Below, one piece after another: positions 63,092 to 64,000 of a stretch of DNA of 64,000 bases (positions are counted from its first letter, which is position 1; each line of letters opens with the position of its first letter). The DNA is from Anseranas semipalmata (lineage: Eukaryota > Chordata > Aves > Anseriformes > Anseranatidae). Made by a program: the position numbers and the translations under genes. The stretch lies in contig VXAA01005268.1 of NCBI GenBank assembly GCA_013399115.1, positions 124,001 to 188,000 of the forward strand, given 5' to 3'. A model generated the notes under the pieces. It saw nothing but the letters and a program-made list of their open reading frames with translations, had not been told where the DNA came from and did not search any database.

Positions 63092-64000
63092 ACTGTCTTG
63101 GAAAATTTGGACATCCTAGCCAGAGGTGATAGCCAGATCTTACGGAGGTGAACACCATTCAAGGCAACGCACTTGGTCTTCAAAGTCCTGGACTGCACAC
63201 CCACCTCAGGGGGGATGGTCCTCTCCATTTTGGCCTTGAGCACCTTCTTGGGATGAAAAGGATGCTGGTCTTAGATGGGCTCCTGATTTGAAACAGTACA
63301 TCTGTTCTTCCATATAACTTTGTATTAAGAATAGATGCATTTATGTGCCTTCTAGAAATAATTTCCCTCTTCCTCTGCTATCCCCTCTGTTCACTTCATC
63401 TATGTTCCAGACCTCCACAAAAGCTGTCTTCTTTTTGGCCAAGGCCTGTTTTTTAGATTTAGTAATCTGAAACTATCTTAATGTACATACTTCACCAACT
63501 CATCACCAATTTCCAGCTCTCTTTTTTAAAAGCCTGTCCTCCATTTGCCTCTCTCTTTTAATTTCACTTCTACTTCTATCCAGTATAATTTCACCCTAAG
63601 ATGCACTTTGGGAAACATTTTGCGTGAAACTGCAGGCAATCCGTCAAAGACACAGTTGTTTAATAAAGCCTCACATGTTTTTCTGTTTGCTTTCCTTGCA
63701 GTGATAAATGACTCACATGAAATGCAAAACCTTCTCCTCTAAAATCATCACGCTACTCACACTGACCAGTTTCAGTATTTCAGTATGTGTTGCAACAATT
63801 AACTATATGTTAATACACAAATAACTTTACCAGCATATTTCCCCATGCAGATAAGCTATGAGAGCTATAAAGTCCCATTTCTGAGACATAATCAGCTCCA
63901 TTCTGCCATGCTTGGCCAGATCAAAACTTCCCAAGTTGGCCAAGCCCATTTGGCCTTGGATAAAACTGTAAATGAGACTCAAGATCAAGCCAAAGCACTA

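Larger units (their letters stand above)
29540..64000 (-). other. PRKG1: PRKG1 intron, 3' part only, at least 34,461 bp
   Basis: This is intronic sequence upstream, in transcript sense, of the 64-bp exon. I searched for the antisense of the expected preceding exon end (EFLKS split after AG, next to a donor) and did not find it, so the intron probably continues beyond 64000. Most recognisable mobile elements of the window are here (CR1 copies, LTRs). Stretches between them, such as 31-36 kb, 45.3-54 kb and 60.1-64 kb, hold only unique AT-rich sequence and simple repeats as far as I can see. Confidence 0.8.

Noticed and set aside
1..64000. CRISPR arrays, operons, rRNA or tRNA genes, prokaryotic mobile systems
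   Set aside because: No regularly spaced repeats, tRNA-like folds, rRNA motifs or dense coding were seen. The sequence is vertebrate intron.

Overview
This is vertebrate, almost certainly avian, nuclear DNA. It has AT-rich non-coding sequence, several CR1 LINE copies with the bird-type 3' end (an ATTCTRTG-like tail), and an LTR of a type common in birds. No prokaryotic or viral gene organisation is present. The species cannot be fixed from the sequence.

The window lies inside one very large gene on the minus strand, PRKG1 (cGMP-dependent protein kinase 1). Two short coding exons are directly recognisable: 29476-29539 (64 bp) and 541-618 (78 bp). Both have canonical AG/GT splice sites, compatible phases and branch-point-like motifs. 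In transcript order, right to left, they splice in frame and encode 47 consecutive residues at the start of the second cGMP-binding domain (CNB-B). The intron between them is 28,857 bp. The intron upstream of the 29.5-kb exon runs past the right edge and is at least 34,461 bp. Positions 1-540 are the start of the next intron. No other PRKG1 exon was found.

The rest is intronic. From 619 to 29475 it is mostly unique sequence with two small CpG-dense patches (about 1383-1493 and 6130-6370), a purine-skewed stretch (about 10.4-11.1 kb) and simple repeats. From 29.5 to 64 kb, mobile-element debris accumulates. It includes a CR1 3' end (30.3 kb), a retroviral-LTR-like region with a 31-bp tandem repeat (36.45-37.3 kb), an LTR in the gene's sense orientation (39.5-40.3 kb), a 5'-truncated CR1 on the plus strand (42.35-43.57 kb), a CR1 3' scrap (45.2 kb), an old CR1 RT remnant on the minus strand (54.1-54.45 kb), a fainter one (57.2-57.4 kb), and a younger, internally deleted minus-strand CR1 containing a 22-N gap (59.3-60.1 kb).

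I found no undescribed multi-gene system. The best leads are the in-frame RT deletion in the 59-kb CR1, the N gap that is too short for the CR1 sequence it replaces, the inverted CR1 pair within one intron that could form double-stranded RNA in PRKG1 pre-mRNA, the intronic CpG patches, and a perfect 26-bp palindrome. Reading frames outside the two exons and the CR1 remnants look like chance.
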